From NCBI GenBank assembly GCA_902775025.1, contig CACYKP010000005.1, positions 1 to 58,029 on the forward strand: a DNA stretch of 58,029 bases. The letters run 5' to 3'. This document shows positions 37,796-47,105 of this stretch, piece by piece. A program made the position numbers and the translations under genes. How positions within the stretch are numbered: the stretch's first letter is position 1; every line of letters starts with the position of its first letter. The DNA is from an uncultured bacterium (GTDB taxonomy: Bacteria > Cyanobacteriota > Vampirovibrionia > Gastranaerophilales > Gastranaerophilaceae). The notes beneath the pieces were generated by a model. The model was given only the letters and a program-made list of their open reading frames with translations. It was not told the origin of the DNA and made no database searches.

Positions 37796-38650
37796 ATGAA
37801 TTTATCAATCAACTCAAACGTAAATAATTTAGCATTTAATGCAAGATATACCAAATTAGCAAAAGAAAATATGGATAAAACTTTGTTTCCGCTTTTAAAA
37901 AGATCCGATATGAACATTAAGAAAATGGCAGAGGAATCAAAATTTACCAATCATGCAATTTGTAAATGGTTTCAAGAAACCTTTGGAGTTACTCCTGCTG
38001 CATATTTTAAAAATAAAGAACAAGAAACTTTAAAAAATGAACTTTCTGCTTTTTATAACAATAAAATACCTGTTGATGATATTGCTAAACACTACGGTTT
38101 AACAAGAAGATGGGTTTATGATCAATTTACAAAATTTAAAATTAAAACAAGTCGTGAAGAATTAAATGCTATGTTAGATAATGAAGTTCTAAATTTAATT
38201 CATCAAGGTTATCCGATGGACTCTATTGCAAAAAAAATTAATTGTTCGGAAACGACACTACAAAAATGGCTAAATAAAAATATTCCTCAAGGTGTAGTAA
38301 AATATAGACACGACAATAATATTGAATTAAATCACGGCACTCGTAATACTAAAGATTTTATTGTAAGTATGATTGAAGAATCTTTTAATGCAGGTAATTC
38401 TATAAAAGAAACAGCTGACCTTTATAATTTAAAAAAAGATAAAGTTTTACGAATTAAACAAAAACATAAATTAAAAACAAATTTAGAACATGCACAAGCT
38501 CTTTTAGATAACTTTTTACCTGATTTTATAAAGGACAATGAAAGCTTAAAGGTAATGTCAAGAATAGTCGGGCTCTCAAAAGCAACAATAGCAAGAAAAA
38601 TTAGAGCAATATACGGTAAAAACTATATTGATATTAGAATGAATCGATAA
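37796..38650 (+). CDS. Protein built of five helix-turn-helix units
   Basis: 284 aa. I start it at the ATG at 37796, which has AAAGGA at good spacing; a GTG at 37781 overlaps that site. After a short tail with the tag NNLAFNARYTK, five helix-turn-helix-like segments follow at roughly 50-residue steps: NIKKMAEESKFTNHAICKWF, PVDDIAKHYGLTRRWVYDQF, PMDSIAKKINCSETTLQKWL, SIKETADLYNLKKDKVLRIK and LKVMSRIVGLSKATIARKI. There is no ligand or catalytic domain. Known resolvase- or AraC-type regulators use one or two such units. Inferred: binds a long or repetitive DNA site. Alone between groEL and pflA. Confidence 0.6.
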   Translation: MNLSINSNVNNLAFNARYTKLAKENMDKTLFPLLKRSDMNIKKMAEESKFTNHAICKWFQETFGVTPAAYFKNKEQETLKNELSAFYNNKIPVDDIAKHYGLTRRWVYDQFTKFKIKTSREELNAMLDNEVLNLIHQGYPMDSIAKKINCSETTLQKWLNKNIPQGVVKYRHDNNIELNHGTRNTKDFIVSMIEESFNAGNSIKETADLYNLKKDKVLRIKQKHKLKTNLEHAQALLDNFLPDFIKDNESLKVMSRIVGLSKATIARKIRAIYGKNYIDIRMNR

Positions 38651-38693
38651 TTGTTACATTTAAAAAATATTTAATTTATTATAAAATTGCTTT

Positions 38694-39446
38694 ATGAGTA
38701 ATTTAATCGGTAATATACATTCAATAGAAACATGCGGAACAGTTGACGGTCCGGGGATAAGATTTGTTGTGTTTACTCAAGGGTGTCCAATGAGGTGTCT
38801 ATATTGCCATAATCCTGATACTTGGGGGGTAGGGGTAAATAAACAAATATCTGCAAGTGAGATTTTAACACAATTTGAAAGCGTAAAAGAATTCTGCAAA
38901 GGCGGAATTACTGTTACAGGCGGTGAACCTTTAATGCAGATTGAATTTGTTACAGAACTATTCAAACAAGCAAAAGAAAAAAATATTCACACGGCACTTG
39001 ATACATCGGGTATATTATTTAATCCTGAAAATACTAATAAAATCGATGAATTAATGGAATATACAGACCTGATACTGTTGGATATTAAGCATATAGACGA
39101 TGAAGAGCATAAAAAACTCACATCTCATTCAAATAAAAATATTTTAGCATTTGCCAAATATCTTTCGAAAAAAAATAAGCCAATGTGGATAAGGCACGTT
39201 GTTGTACCGGCTCTAAATGATAAAGAAGAATATTTAACAAAACTGGGTGAATTTTTAGGAACACTAAGTAATGTTAAAGCACTTGATGTACTACCTTATC
39301 ACAATATGGCTGTTCCAAAGTACGAAAACTTAGGTATAGATTATCCGCTAAAAGAAATTCCTCCAATGACAAAAGATGGTGCAATTAAAGCAAGAAATAT
39401 TATTCTTAAAGCGTACAAATCTATTCACGCACAATCTATACAGTAA
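38694..39446 (+). CDS. pflA: Pyruvate formate-lyase activating enzyme (radical SAM)
   Basis: 250 aa. The radical SAM motif C-x3-C-x2-C is TQGCPMRCLYCHNPDTW, preceded by SIETCGTVDGPGIRFVVF as in PflA, and TGGEPLMQ binds SAM. The protein has the length of PflA and lacks the extra ferredoxin domain of glycerol-dehydratase-type activases. It installs the glycyl radical on pyruvate formate-lyase. No pflB lies in the window. The 3' end overlaps the convergent ABC exporter gene by 11 bp. Confidence 0.93.
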   Translation: MSNLIGNIHSIETCGTVDGPGIRFVVFTQGCPMRCLYCHNPDTWGVGVNKQISASEILTQFESVKEFCKGGITVTGGEPLMQIEFVTELFKQAKEKNIHTALDTSGILFNPENTNKIDELMEYTDLILLDIKHIDDEEHKKLTSHSNKNILAFAKYLSKKNKPMWIRHVVVPALNDKEEYLTKLGEFLGTLSNVKALDVLPYHNMAVPKYENLGIDYPLKEIPPMTKDGAIKARNIILKAYKSIHAQSIQ

Positions 39447-41262
39447 CCCCTTCTTGATTGCGGAATTGCATTTCATACAAAGCTTTGTATTCACCATGCT
39501 CAATGTTCATAAGTTCATCATGGGTTCCAAGTTCAACCAGTCTGCCTTCATTTATTACCGCAATTCTATCCGCATTCTTAATAGTTGATAATCTGTGTGC
39601 AATAATAAATACTGTTCTGTTTACCATTAAGTTATCCATAGCTTTTTGAACGATTGCTTCAGATTCATTATCAAGAGCAGATGTCGCTTCATCTAAAATA
39701 ACAATCGGAGCATTTCTAAGCATTGCTCTTGCTATTGCAACACGCTGCCTTTGACCGCCTGATAATGTTAAACCTCTCTCTCCAAGCATTGTATTTATAC
39801 CGTCAGGAAGTTCTTTTATCATATCCTGTAGATGAGCGGATTCTATTGCCTTCTGCAGGTCTTCCTCTGTAGCTTTTGGATTGCCCATCATAATGTTTTC
39901 TCTAACGGTGCCTGAATATAGGAAGTTGTCCTGAAATACCATAGATATATTTTTTCTTAATGAACTTATCGTATATTCTCTAATATCTACATCATCAATT
40001 TTTATTGAACCTGATTTTATATCATAAAATCTTGGTATTAAGTTTACTAATGTTGACTTTCCACCGCCTGAATTTCCGACTATAGCTAATGATTCATTCT
40101 TGTGTACAGTTAAATTTAAATCTTTTAAAACAGGGTGATTAGGAATATATTCAAAATTAACATTTTCAAACTTAATATCACTATTTAATCCTGTTAGAGT
40201 TTTTGCATTAGGTGCATCTTTGATTTCCGGTTCTAAATCAAATAATTCAAAAACACGCCCCATAGCAACAAATATTGTTTGAATGCTTGTTAAAGTGTTT
40301 CCTAATGTCTTAACAGGTTTATACAAAAGCAATAAAGAAGTTACGAAAGATGCGAAACTTCCTGCGGTCATATTACCTGATTTTATTAAATAAGTACCAA
40401 CACCGAGTACTGTTGCAATACCAAATGATGCAATAATATACATTAACGGAGACATCCAACCGGCTCTTTTGTAAAGGGACATATTAACATTGAAAGAATC
40501 CCAAGTCTGATGTCTGAAGTATTCGTTTTGACGATCCTGAAGCTCGTACGCAGCCATTACTTTATTACCGGAATATGTTTCATTTATATTAGTTGTAATG
40601 TTACCGCCAATTACCATATTTTTATTTGATGCAGCTTTGATTCTTTTTCTTATTAGTGCTATAGGTACAAATGCAATACATAATACCAATACTCCAATTA
40701 TTGCAAGTCTCCACGAACTGTATAGCATAACTGCAATTAAACCTAATGCTCCAAAAAAACTTGTTGTAATTGTTTTTACTTGATCAACAATCCCTGATGA
40801 CGCAGTAGAAGGATCGTGCATGTATCTTGAAATTATAATACCGGAAGAATTTTCATCAAAGAATTGAGGGTGCATGTGTATTAATCTGTCAAACAAATCA
40901 AATTTAACATCATTTGTAATTCTTTGACTTGTCCAAGTAGAAAGATATCCGTTTAAGTATCTCAGAACTCCTTGAAATGCAGCAAATAAAACTACACCTA
41001 TTGGCAAAATTATTGCCATTTGCAAACTTGTAATTGAAAAACCATGATTTAATATTGTAAATTCGCAAGCTTTTCCGCCGATTACATAATCCATATACGG
41101 CTTAAGTGCAAAAGCGGTTACACCGTCTAATAGTCCGAGAGGAACCGCAACTAAAAAACCTAATAATATTCTAAACCAATAAGGTTTGATATATGGCCAA
41201 ATTCTTGATAATAACCAACCGTACTTAAATGAATTTTGTGCTGTAGTTGATGATAATTTCAT
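39436..41262 (-). CDS. MsbA-type ABC exporter (fused permease and ATPase)
   Basis: 608 aa. Six membrane helices lie in the first ~330 residues, then an ATPase domain with Walker A VGNSGGGKSTLV, signature LSGGQRQRVAIARAML, Walker B VILDEATSALD and switch His in IIAHRLST. Half-transporters of this type work as homodimers and flip lipid A-core, glycolipids, peptides or drugs. LPS transport is plausible given gmhA in the window, but no neighbouring lipid A gene confirms it. Single gene with GGGAGAG before the ATG. Confidence 0.9.
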   Translation of the reverse strand: MKLSSTTAQNSFKYGWLLSRIWPYIKPYWFRILLGFLVAVPLGLLDGVTAFALKPYMDYVIGGKACEFTILNHGFSITSLQMAIILPIGVVLFAAFQGVLRYLNGYLSTWTSQRITNDVKFDLFDRLIHMHPQFFDENSSGIIISRYMHDPSTASSGIVDQVKTITTSFFGALGLIAVMLYSSWRLAIIGVLVLCIAFVPIALIRKRIKAASNKNMVIGGNITTNINETYSGNKVMAAYELQDRQNEYFRHQTWDSFNVNMSLYKRAGWMSPLMYIIASFGIATVLGVGTYLIKSGNMTAGSFASFVTSLLLLYKPVKTLGNTLTSIQTIFVAMGRVFELFDLEPEIKDAPNAKTLTGLNSDIKFENVNFEYIPNHPVLKDLNLTVHKNESLAIVGNSGGGKSTLVNLIPRFYDIKSGSIKIDDVDIREYTISSLRKNISMVFQDNFLYSGTVRENIMMGNPKATEEDLQKAIESAHLQDMIKELPDGINTMLGERGLTLSGGQRQRVAIARAMLRNAPIVILDEATSALDNESEAIVQKAMDNLMVNRTVFIIAHRLSTIKNADRIAVINEGRLVELGTHDELMNIEHGEYKALYEMQFRNQEGVTV

Positions 41263-41425
41263 ATTATAAACTCTCCCTCAAGCTAATCCTAATCTGTATT
41301 TATATATTATCATAAAAATAAAGTTTAATGTCAGATGTAAATAACCTGCTTGTCGGATTTTAAATTTATAAAAATATATGATATAATATAATAAATAAAA
41401 TTTATAGTTTATTAAGGGGTTTATA

Positions 41426-41890
41426 TTGAGAGCGAAATTAAGCAGAATTATCACAGCACTGGCTATATGTGTCGTTTTTACTTGTAATGTTCATGCGGCA
41501 AGTGTTGATGATGTTAAGCAAAATATTATAAAACAGGCTAAGGCGATGGGCGTAGATCCTGCTATTGTTTTAAGTATTGCAAAAGCGGAATCAGGATTTA
41601 ATCAATCCGTTAAAAGTGCAAGCGGTCATATTGGTGTATTCCAACTTTCACATCACACAGCAAAACACATGGGATTGGATCCGTATAAATTAGAGGATAA
41701 TGTTAAAGGCGGAATAATATATTATAAGAATATGTATGATATGTTCGGTTCAGTAGAGCTTGCTATTGCTGCGTATAATTCCGGTCCGTCTGCCGTAAAA
41801 AGATGCAACAATTCTGTACCAAGACACTCAAAACCTTTTGTATCAAGAATTATGAGCGATTACAAATACTATAAAAGCATAGGTATTTAG
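41426..41890 (+). CDS. Small secreted lytic transglycosylase (SLT domain)
   Basis: 154 aa. A signal peptide (hydrophobic core ITALAICVVFTCNVHAA) is followed by one SLT domain: DPAIVLSIAKAESGFN with the catalytic glutamate, SGHIGVFQLSHHTAKHMG where the family has G-x-x-Q-(L/I), and AIAAYNSGPSAVKR. It cleaves glycan strands of peptidoglycan in the periplasm. The start is an unusual TTG at 41426, chosen because AAGGGG lies eight bases upstream and no ATG precedes the signal peptide. Confidence 0.9.
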   Translation: MRAKLSRIITALAICVVFTCNVHAASVDDVKQNIIKQAKAMGVDPAIVLSIAKAESGFNQSVKSASGHIGVFQLSHHTAKHMGLDPYKLEDNVKGGIIYYKNMYDMFGSVELAIAAYNSGPSAVKRCNNSVPRHSKPFVSRIMSDYKYYKSIGI

Positions 41891-41894
41891 CCTA

Positions 41895-43199
41895 TTAATT
41901 CAAACCTATATACAATAAGCCTGCCAAAATAATCGGAACAACATACTTCAATCCGATATCAAATATATTTGCTAAAAATTTGTTTTGTATAAAATCTTTA
42001 CCTTTGATTTTGAAGAACCAACCACCAAGCAAGCATAAGCAAAGTGCATTTATAGGCATTAGCATGCTTGATGTAATAAAATCTAAGAAATCAAATATGT
42101 TTTTGTTAAAAATAGTGTAATTTCCAAGAATGCCAAAAGAAAGTGTCGCAGGAATTGATATAATTCCGATTATAAAAAACAGAATGGTGCAAGCTTTTGC
42201 TCTTGTTATTTTGCACCTTTCTATCATAGATGCTATCGGAACTTCAATAATACTTATACCTGATGTTACCGCTGCTGCAAATAGCAGGAAGAAAAATAAT
42301 ACCGATACAATATTTCCGTGCGGAATTTGTGCAAATATTTGGGGAATTGTAATGAATACCAGTCCCGCACCGGAACTCGGCTCTAACCCGAAAGAAAATA
42401 TTGCGGGGAAAATCATTATACCCGCAGTCAGCGCAAAAAATGTATCTGAAAAAATAATAGTATATGTCGTTTTGGTTATGTTTTTGTCTTCCCCTATGTA
42501 GCTGCCGTATGTAAGTAATGCTCCCATACCTATACTTAGTGTAAACAATGCCTGTCCTAAAGCTGCTAAGAACATGTGAACATTGAGTTTTGAAAAATCA
42601 GGCTTAAACATGTACTCTAATCCCAAATGAGCATTAGGAAGCGATAAAGAAAAAAGAGTAAGAATTATTAAAATTACTGCGAAAACCGGCATTAGAACAT
42701 TATTTGCAAATTCTATTCCTTTTTTTATCCCTCTTCCTGCGTAATATATACATATAAAAAGAAATAAAATAGTAAAAATGCACGGTGTTACAGGATTTTG
42801 TACAAATGTACCAAAATAGCTTTCGTAATTTGAGATTTGTGCGTTTTTTATCCCCAAATATATATAATTAATAATCCAACCGCCCACAATAAAGTAAAAA
42901 GATGATATCAAAACTCCAGTAAAAGGATTAAGAAATCCTAAGAATTTAAGCTTAGGACTGATTTGTTCATAAGTACCGATACATTCTTTTTTTGTTATTT
43001 TACCTATTGTTAATTCGGTGAATAAAGGAATAAAGCAAATGGTAAGTATTAAACCTAAGTAAACAACTAAAAAAACAGCTCCGCCGTTCTGTCCCATAAT
43101 ATACGGAAAACGCCAAATATTACCTAAGCCAACTGCAGAACCTACTGCAGCTAAAATAAATGCAACTCTAGATGACCAAGTCGGTCTTTCCTTTTCCAT
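41895..43199 (-). CDS. Sodium:neurotransmitter symporter family (SNF/NSS) transporter
   Basis: 434 aa with 11 to 12 membrane helices. The family start WSSRVAFILAAVGSAVGLGNIWRFPYIMGQNGGAVFL holds the Na+ and substrate-site residues of LeuT-like proteins. I use the ATG at 43199 because AAAGGAAGAG precedes it and family proteins begin here; an upstream in-frame GTG at 43319 adds about 40 unlikely residues. It probably imports an amino acid with Na+, drawing on the gradient made by the oxaloacetate decarboxylase pump. The stop lies 4 bp from the convergent transglycosylase. Confidence 0.92.
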   Translation of the reverse strand: MEKERPTWSSRVAFILAAVGSAVGLGNIWRFPYIMGQNGGAVFLVVYLGLILTICFIPLFTELTIGKITKKECIGTYEQISPKLKFLGFLNPFTGVLISSFYFIVGGWIINYIYLGIKNAQISNYESYFGTFVQNPVTPCIFTILFLFICIYYAGRGIKKGIEFANNVLMPVFAVILIILTLFSLSLPNAHLGLEYMFKPDFSKLNVHMFLAALGQALFTLSIGMGALLTYGSYIGEDKNITKTTYTIIFSDTFFALTAGIMIFPAIFSFGLEPSSGAGLVFITIPQIFAQIPHGNIVSVLFFFLLFAAAVTSGISIIEVPIASMIERCKITRAKACTILFFIIGIISIPATLSFGILGNYTIFNKNIFDFLDFITSSMLMPINALCLCLLGGWFFKIKGKDFIQNKFLANIFDIGLKYVVPIILAGLLYIGLN

Positions 43200-43360
43200 T
43201 TCTCTTCCTTTAGTTATTTTTATTATATGATAAAACTTTTTGTATGTATAAAACTTTACAAAAATTATATAAAATAATGAGTTTGACATAAGCTTTTTGT
43301 TAAATTTTCTCTGGACCAAAATATAGTTATCAGATTACTCAATTGGGTGAATATTCAAAA

Positions 43361-43390
43361 TGTTTCCGATTTTATCGTGTTGTTTCCGAT
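43361..43390. repeat. TGTTTCCGAT direct repeat, two copies 20 bp apart
   Basis: Copies at 43361-43370 and 43381-43390. TG-starting, phased repeats are what Mu/IS21-type transposase ends look like, but no matching inverted copy is visible on the right. Confidence 0.45.
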
Positions 43391-43725
43391 ACAAACCATC
43401 AATATATGAATTCTTTTTAAAACTTAAAAAATCGCAGAATAATTGCACAGAGAACAAAAACAAGGTTGGGGTTTATTTGGGACATTTGAATTGTAATTAT
43501 TAACTCTCTGTTAAAGCAATATCAAGTGTTTTACCAAGATATTGAAACATTGCGACACAAAGATTTATTTAATCTTTCAAGCATCCTATCGGGACAATAA
43601 AAGTATCATTATCTTTATATGCATATTTTCCGGTGCCGGTTATGATGTTTAATCGCCATGTTTGGCTTTGTGCTTGAGTTTTACCTGCTTCCCCGAGTCT
43701 GAGAGTTGGGGTTTTGAAAAGTCCG

Positions 43726-43758
43726 AAATGTCCGGTTATTAGGACTAAAATGTCCGGT
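43726..43758. repeat. AAATGTCCGGT direct repeat, 22-bp period, with an inverted copy nearby
   Basis: Copies at 43726-43736 and 43748-43758; the reverse complement CGGACATTTT lies at 43830-43839. Possible protein-binding sites near the left end of the mobile element. Confidence 0.45.
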
Positions 43759-44129
43759 ATCTTTCCATAAAATTTTATAAAATCGCCAAGTTTCCCTATT
43801 ATATTTGAATTACAGCCGAGTGCAAAAAGCGGACATTTTGTGTAATTTGCTATTCAAAATTTATATTAAACTCGGAAAAACCCCGCAAATTGTGCCTTTT
43901 AGAATTATAATTATTTCGCATAATTCTATGATATTTACCCCTAAGTCGGAAGTAATTTTTTTAGTGGGAAATCTCTTCCCTGACTTTATTTTTCAAATAT
44001 TTTATTGAAATAAATTCCAAAACTTAAGAACGAGTTTTTCAAGACTAAATGTAAAAAATATCGGATAAATTTTACCCCTCAAAGCAGGAAGCAGAATTGA
44101 GAGAAAATAGCAGATTTTTGCAAAATTAT

Positions 44130-44173
44130 GAATTCAAACCGTGTTTAAATTGCGTTTAAAAGGTGTTCAAAAG
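44130..44173 (+). repeat. Left array of four 11-bp tandem repeats
   Basis: GAATTCAAACC, GTGTTTAAATT, GCGTTTAAAAG, GTGTTCAAAAG: consensus GTGTTYAAAAG, one helical turn per unit, 135 bp before the transposase start. Confidence 0.7.
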
Positions 44174-44307
44174 CAGTTTTATAAAATTTTCTGCTTAAAA
44201 TTCAGATATAATCAGACATAAAACAACACATTTCCCCCTCAAACACTTCCATTTTGAGAGAAACCAGTCTAACATACAGTAGCTTCAATAATAAATAAGG
44301 ATACGGT

Positions 44308-46380
44308 ATGGCAGACATTAATAATAATGATATTTGGATCGATGTTGAGACTTTAGCGAAACTCAAAAATATTACTCGCAGAGCAGTTCGGCTTGCACTA
44401 AATCAAAATAAATATGAATACAAAGTTGAAAATATCAGAGGCGGAAAAACATATAAAATTAAATTATCCACACTCGAAGAAGAGCTTCAGCTTAAGTATT
44501 TTCAAGAATATTATGATGATTATAAAACGTGTGATAACGAGGTTATTGAATTAAGCAATCTCAATATCAAACAAGAAAAACTAATTTCTGAAAACCAAAG
44601 AAAAATTGCACTTGCAAAGTATGACTTAATTTATGCTTGGCTTGATTTTAGGAAAGAATATAAAAGGGACAAGTTGAAAACAGGCGGCAACATCCCTGAT
44701 AAAGAATTTATGCAATTATATAATACAGGGATGTTTCAGGAAAAGATTTTTAAAATCTTGGGCAAAGTCTCAATAGGGTCGCTTTATCGCTGGCGGGCGT
44801 TATTAGATTATAACAAAGATTGGACAGCTCTTGTCGGGCAATATAAATATTCAACCCGAAAGGAATACAGAACAACATTAAATGAAGAACAAATAAAAAT
44901 ATTTATACAGATTTTGCTCTCTCCAAGTTCGTTTTCAATAGGTAAAGCAATTTCACTCACTAAGCATATTTTAAAAGAACGTGGTCAGGAGATTTTACCT
45001 AAAGATATTACTTTTCGCAGGTATGCAGAGTGGTTTAGGGATAACAATTTTGATAAATGGACACTCGCTCGTGACGGCGAAAAAGCATTAAAGGATAAAG
45101 TAAGCCCCTTTATAGTCAGAAACGCAGCACTTTTAAAAGCTGGGCAAGTGCTTGTGGCAGACGGGCATACCCTCAACTTCCAAGTAATAAACCCATTTAC
45201 AGGCAAACCCTGCCGAGCAACTTTGCTCGGTTTTTTGGATTGGAAATCAGGTGGACTTGTGGGGTACGATATTATGCTTGAAGAATGTACGCAAAATATA
45301 GCATCGGCTCTAAGAAATGCGATATTAAAGATGGATCATATCCCTGAATACGTTTATCAAGATAATGGTAGAGCATTTAAGAGCAAGTTTTTTAACGGGG
45401 ATAAAAAGTTTGAGGAATTAGGATTTACAGGAGTTTACAACAAGCTCGGAATAAAACCTGTCTATGCTACTCCATACAATGCTCGGGCCAAAGTCATCGA
45501 GCGTTTCTTTTTGGATTTTCAGGAGAGTTTTGAAAAGCTGATTCCAAGCTATATCGGAACAAGCATTGAAAATAAGCCGGCATATTTGATGCGGAATGAA
45601 AAGTTGCACAAAAATATCCATGAGAAATACAGTTTTACCCCGACAATAGAACAGGCACTCAAAATGATAGAAAAATGGCTTGAATTTAAGCATTCTCAAC
45701 CTTGTCCGAATGCTAAAGATAAAACAATTCAAGAAGTTTTAAACGAAATCAAAAAGCAAAATATTGATGAAAACTCGCTTGATGATTTGATGATGGCGCA
45801 AGAGATAAAATCAATCGGCAGAAACGGAATAAGGTTTTTGAAAGCTGATTATTTTGACGAGGCACTTTATGGTATCAAAGAGAAAACCGTCATAAAGTAC
45901 AGTCTGTTTGACCTTTCATATATCAAAGTCTATTCGATGAAAGGCGAATTTATTTGTAAGGCAAACCGCATAACAGAAACGCATCCGCTTGCGTATCAAA
46001 TGGGCGATATTAAAGATATTGAGGATTACAAACAAAAAATAGAAAAGCAACAGGTACTTCGCAGAAAGACGATTAAGGCAGTTCGTGAGCATTTTAATTT
46101 AGAGGATATGGATTATCTTGAAAAAGAATTAATGCAAAATATTCGCTTGCCTCAGCCAGAACCGATTAAAGAAATAACGGTTCAACCTGAACCCAAACAA
46201 GAACAAAAATTTGAACCAAAGGTTAAAACCTCAATTGTAGCAAGGCCGATATTTAAAAGTGCATACGAACGATACGAATGGCATATGCAAAATGGGTGCA
46301 TTTGCCAAGAGGACAGAACTTGGCTAACTAACTACATAAAATCAGACGAATACAAAGAAATATACGGAAAGGAGCAGTAA
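44308..46380 (+). CDS. MuA/TnsB-like DDE transposase
   Basis: 690 aa. A winged-helix DNA-binding start (DIWIDVETLAKLKNITRRAVRLAL) and Mu-type HTH segments (about 95-250) precede an rve/DDE core. The catalytic triad is Asp285 (VADGHTLNF), Asp352 (YQDNGRAFKS) and Glu398 (AKVIERFFLDFQ). Then come the Mu C-terminal beta-barrel (about 510-580) and a Lys/Glu/Pro-rich tail that in MuA and TnsB contacts the ATPase. All key residues are intact, so it should be active. AAGGA precedes the ATG. It overlaps the ATPase gene by 1 bp (TAATG). Confidence 0.92.
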   Translation: MADINNNDIWIDVETLAKLKNITRRAVRLALNQNKYEYKVENIRGGKTYKIKLSTLEEELQLKYFQEYYDDYKTCDNEVIELSNLNIKQEKLISENQRKIALAKYDLIYAWLDFRKEYKRDKLKTGGNIPDKEFMQLYNTGMFQEKIFKILGKVSIGSLYRWRALLDYNKDWTALVGQYKYSTRKEYRTTLNEEQIKIFIQILLSPSSFSIGKAISLTKHILKERGQEILPKDITFRRYAEWFRDNNFDKWTLARDGEKALKDKVSPFIVRNAALLKAGQVLVADGHTLNFQVINPFTGKPCRATLLGFLDWKSGGLVGYDIMLEECTQNIASALRNAILKMDHIPEYVYQDNGRAFKSKFFNGDKKFEELGFTGVYNKLGIKPVYATPYNARAKVIERFFLDFQESFEKLIPSYIGTSIENKPAYLMRNEKLHKNIHEKYSFTPTIEQALKMIEKWLEFKHSQPCPNAKDKTIQEVLNEIKKQNIDENSLDDLMMAQEIKSIGRNGIRFLKADYFDEALYGIKEKTVIKYSLFDLSYIKVYSMKGEFICKANRITETHPLAYQMGDIKDIEDYKQKIEKQQVLRRKTIKAVREHFNLEDMDYLEKELMQNIRLPQPEPIKEITVQPEPKQEQKFEPKVKTSIVARPIFKSAYERYEWHMQNGCICQEDRTWLTNYIKSDEYKEIYGKEQ

Positions 46381-47105
46381 TGAAAAAGGTCTTCGTAAAA
46401 ACAAACAACGTTAAGCGGTTCATCACGATGATGAACAACTTACAAAACCGAGCGGAAGGAGTTCCCGGAATGGGACTTGTCTACGGTGAACCCGGACTCG
46501 GCAAAACTCAGGCTATAAAATGGTGGGCATTTAAAAACGATGCGATTCTTATCCGCTGTAATCAGATGATGTCCGCAAGATGGCTCTTGAAAGAGATTCT
46601 TGATTATATGTCAGAAATCAAGCCTTATTCTATATCAGATTCTTTTGATGAGGTTATACGGAATCTTATTCTGACACCTCGGGTTCTTATAGTAGATGAA
46701 GTTGATTATCTGACGATGGATAAAAATAAATCAATAGAAATACTAAGGGATATTCACGACAAAACTAACGTTCCTGTTGTTTTGGTTGGTATGACAAATG
46801 CTCATTCAAGACTCAAAAAATTTAGTCACCTTTATGACAGATTATCAGAAATAGTTAAATTTGAAAGATTTTCAAAAGCGGATATTAAAACTATCGTAAA
46901 AGAGCTTTCAGAAATTGAATTGACAGATTGTGCGATTAAGTACATTTACTCGAACCTCAACAGATTTAGACAAATTGTAAAAGTCATAAACAAAGCTGAA
47001 ACCATCGCAAAAGCAAACGGGTTAAGTTCTATAGACGAAATATTAATAAAGGAGGCAATACAAAATGAAACAGAAAATTCTCAAACTGATAAAGATTCTG
47101 AATAA
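46380..47105 (+). CDS. MuB/TnsC-like AAA+ ATPase
   Basis: 241 aa. Walker A is YGEPGLGKTQ (36-45), Walker B is VLIVDEVDYL (102-111), followed by a sensor-1-like LVGMTN and an arginine-rich C-terminal lid, as in IstB/MuB/TniB-type target-selecting ATPases. Such proteins coat target DNA, recruit and activate the transposase, and give target immunity. It is made from the same transcript as the transposase, with a 1-bp overlap, and its own end overlaps the next gene by 41 bp. Confidence 0.9.
   Translation: MKKVFVKTNNVKRFITMMNNLQNRAEGVPGMGLVYGEPGLGKTQAIKWWAFKNDAILIRCNQMMSARWLLKEILDYMSEIKPYSISDSFDEVIRNLILTPRVLIVDEVDYLTMDKNKSIEILRDIHDKTNVPVVLVGMTNAHSRLKKFSHLYDRLSEIVKFERFSKADIKTIVKELSEIELTDCAIKYIYSNLNRFRQIVKVINKAETIAKANGLSSIDEILIKEAIQNETENSQTDKDSE

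Larger units (their letters stand above)
43200..44307. other. 1.1-kb gene-free left flank of the transposition module
   Basis: No supportable gene; a 67-codon plus-strand frame at 43805 lacks a ribosome site and protein-like composition. It contains paired short direct repeats (TGTTTCCGAT, AAATGTCCGGT) and the left 11-bp repeat array. Base composition is more mixed than ordinary spacers here. The region is consistent with the end of a mobile element. Confidence 0.5.

Noticed and set aside
38694-39446. pfl operon
   Set aside because: The activase is clear but no pyruvate formate-lyase or formate channel gene occurs in the window.
43805-44008. 67-codon plus-strand frame before the transposase
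   Set aside because: No ribosome site, unlikely amino-acid mix, and no overlap with any known domain.
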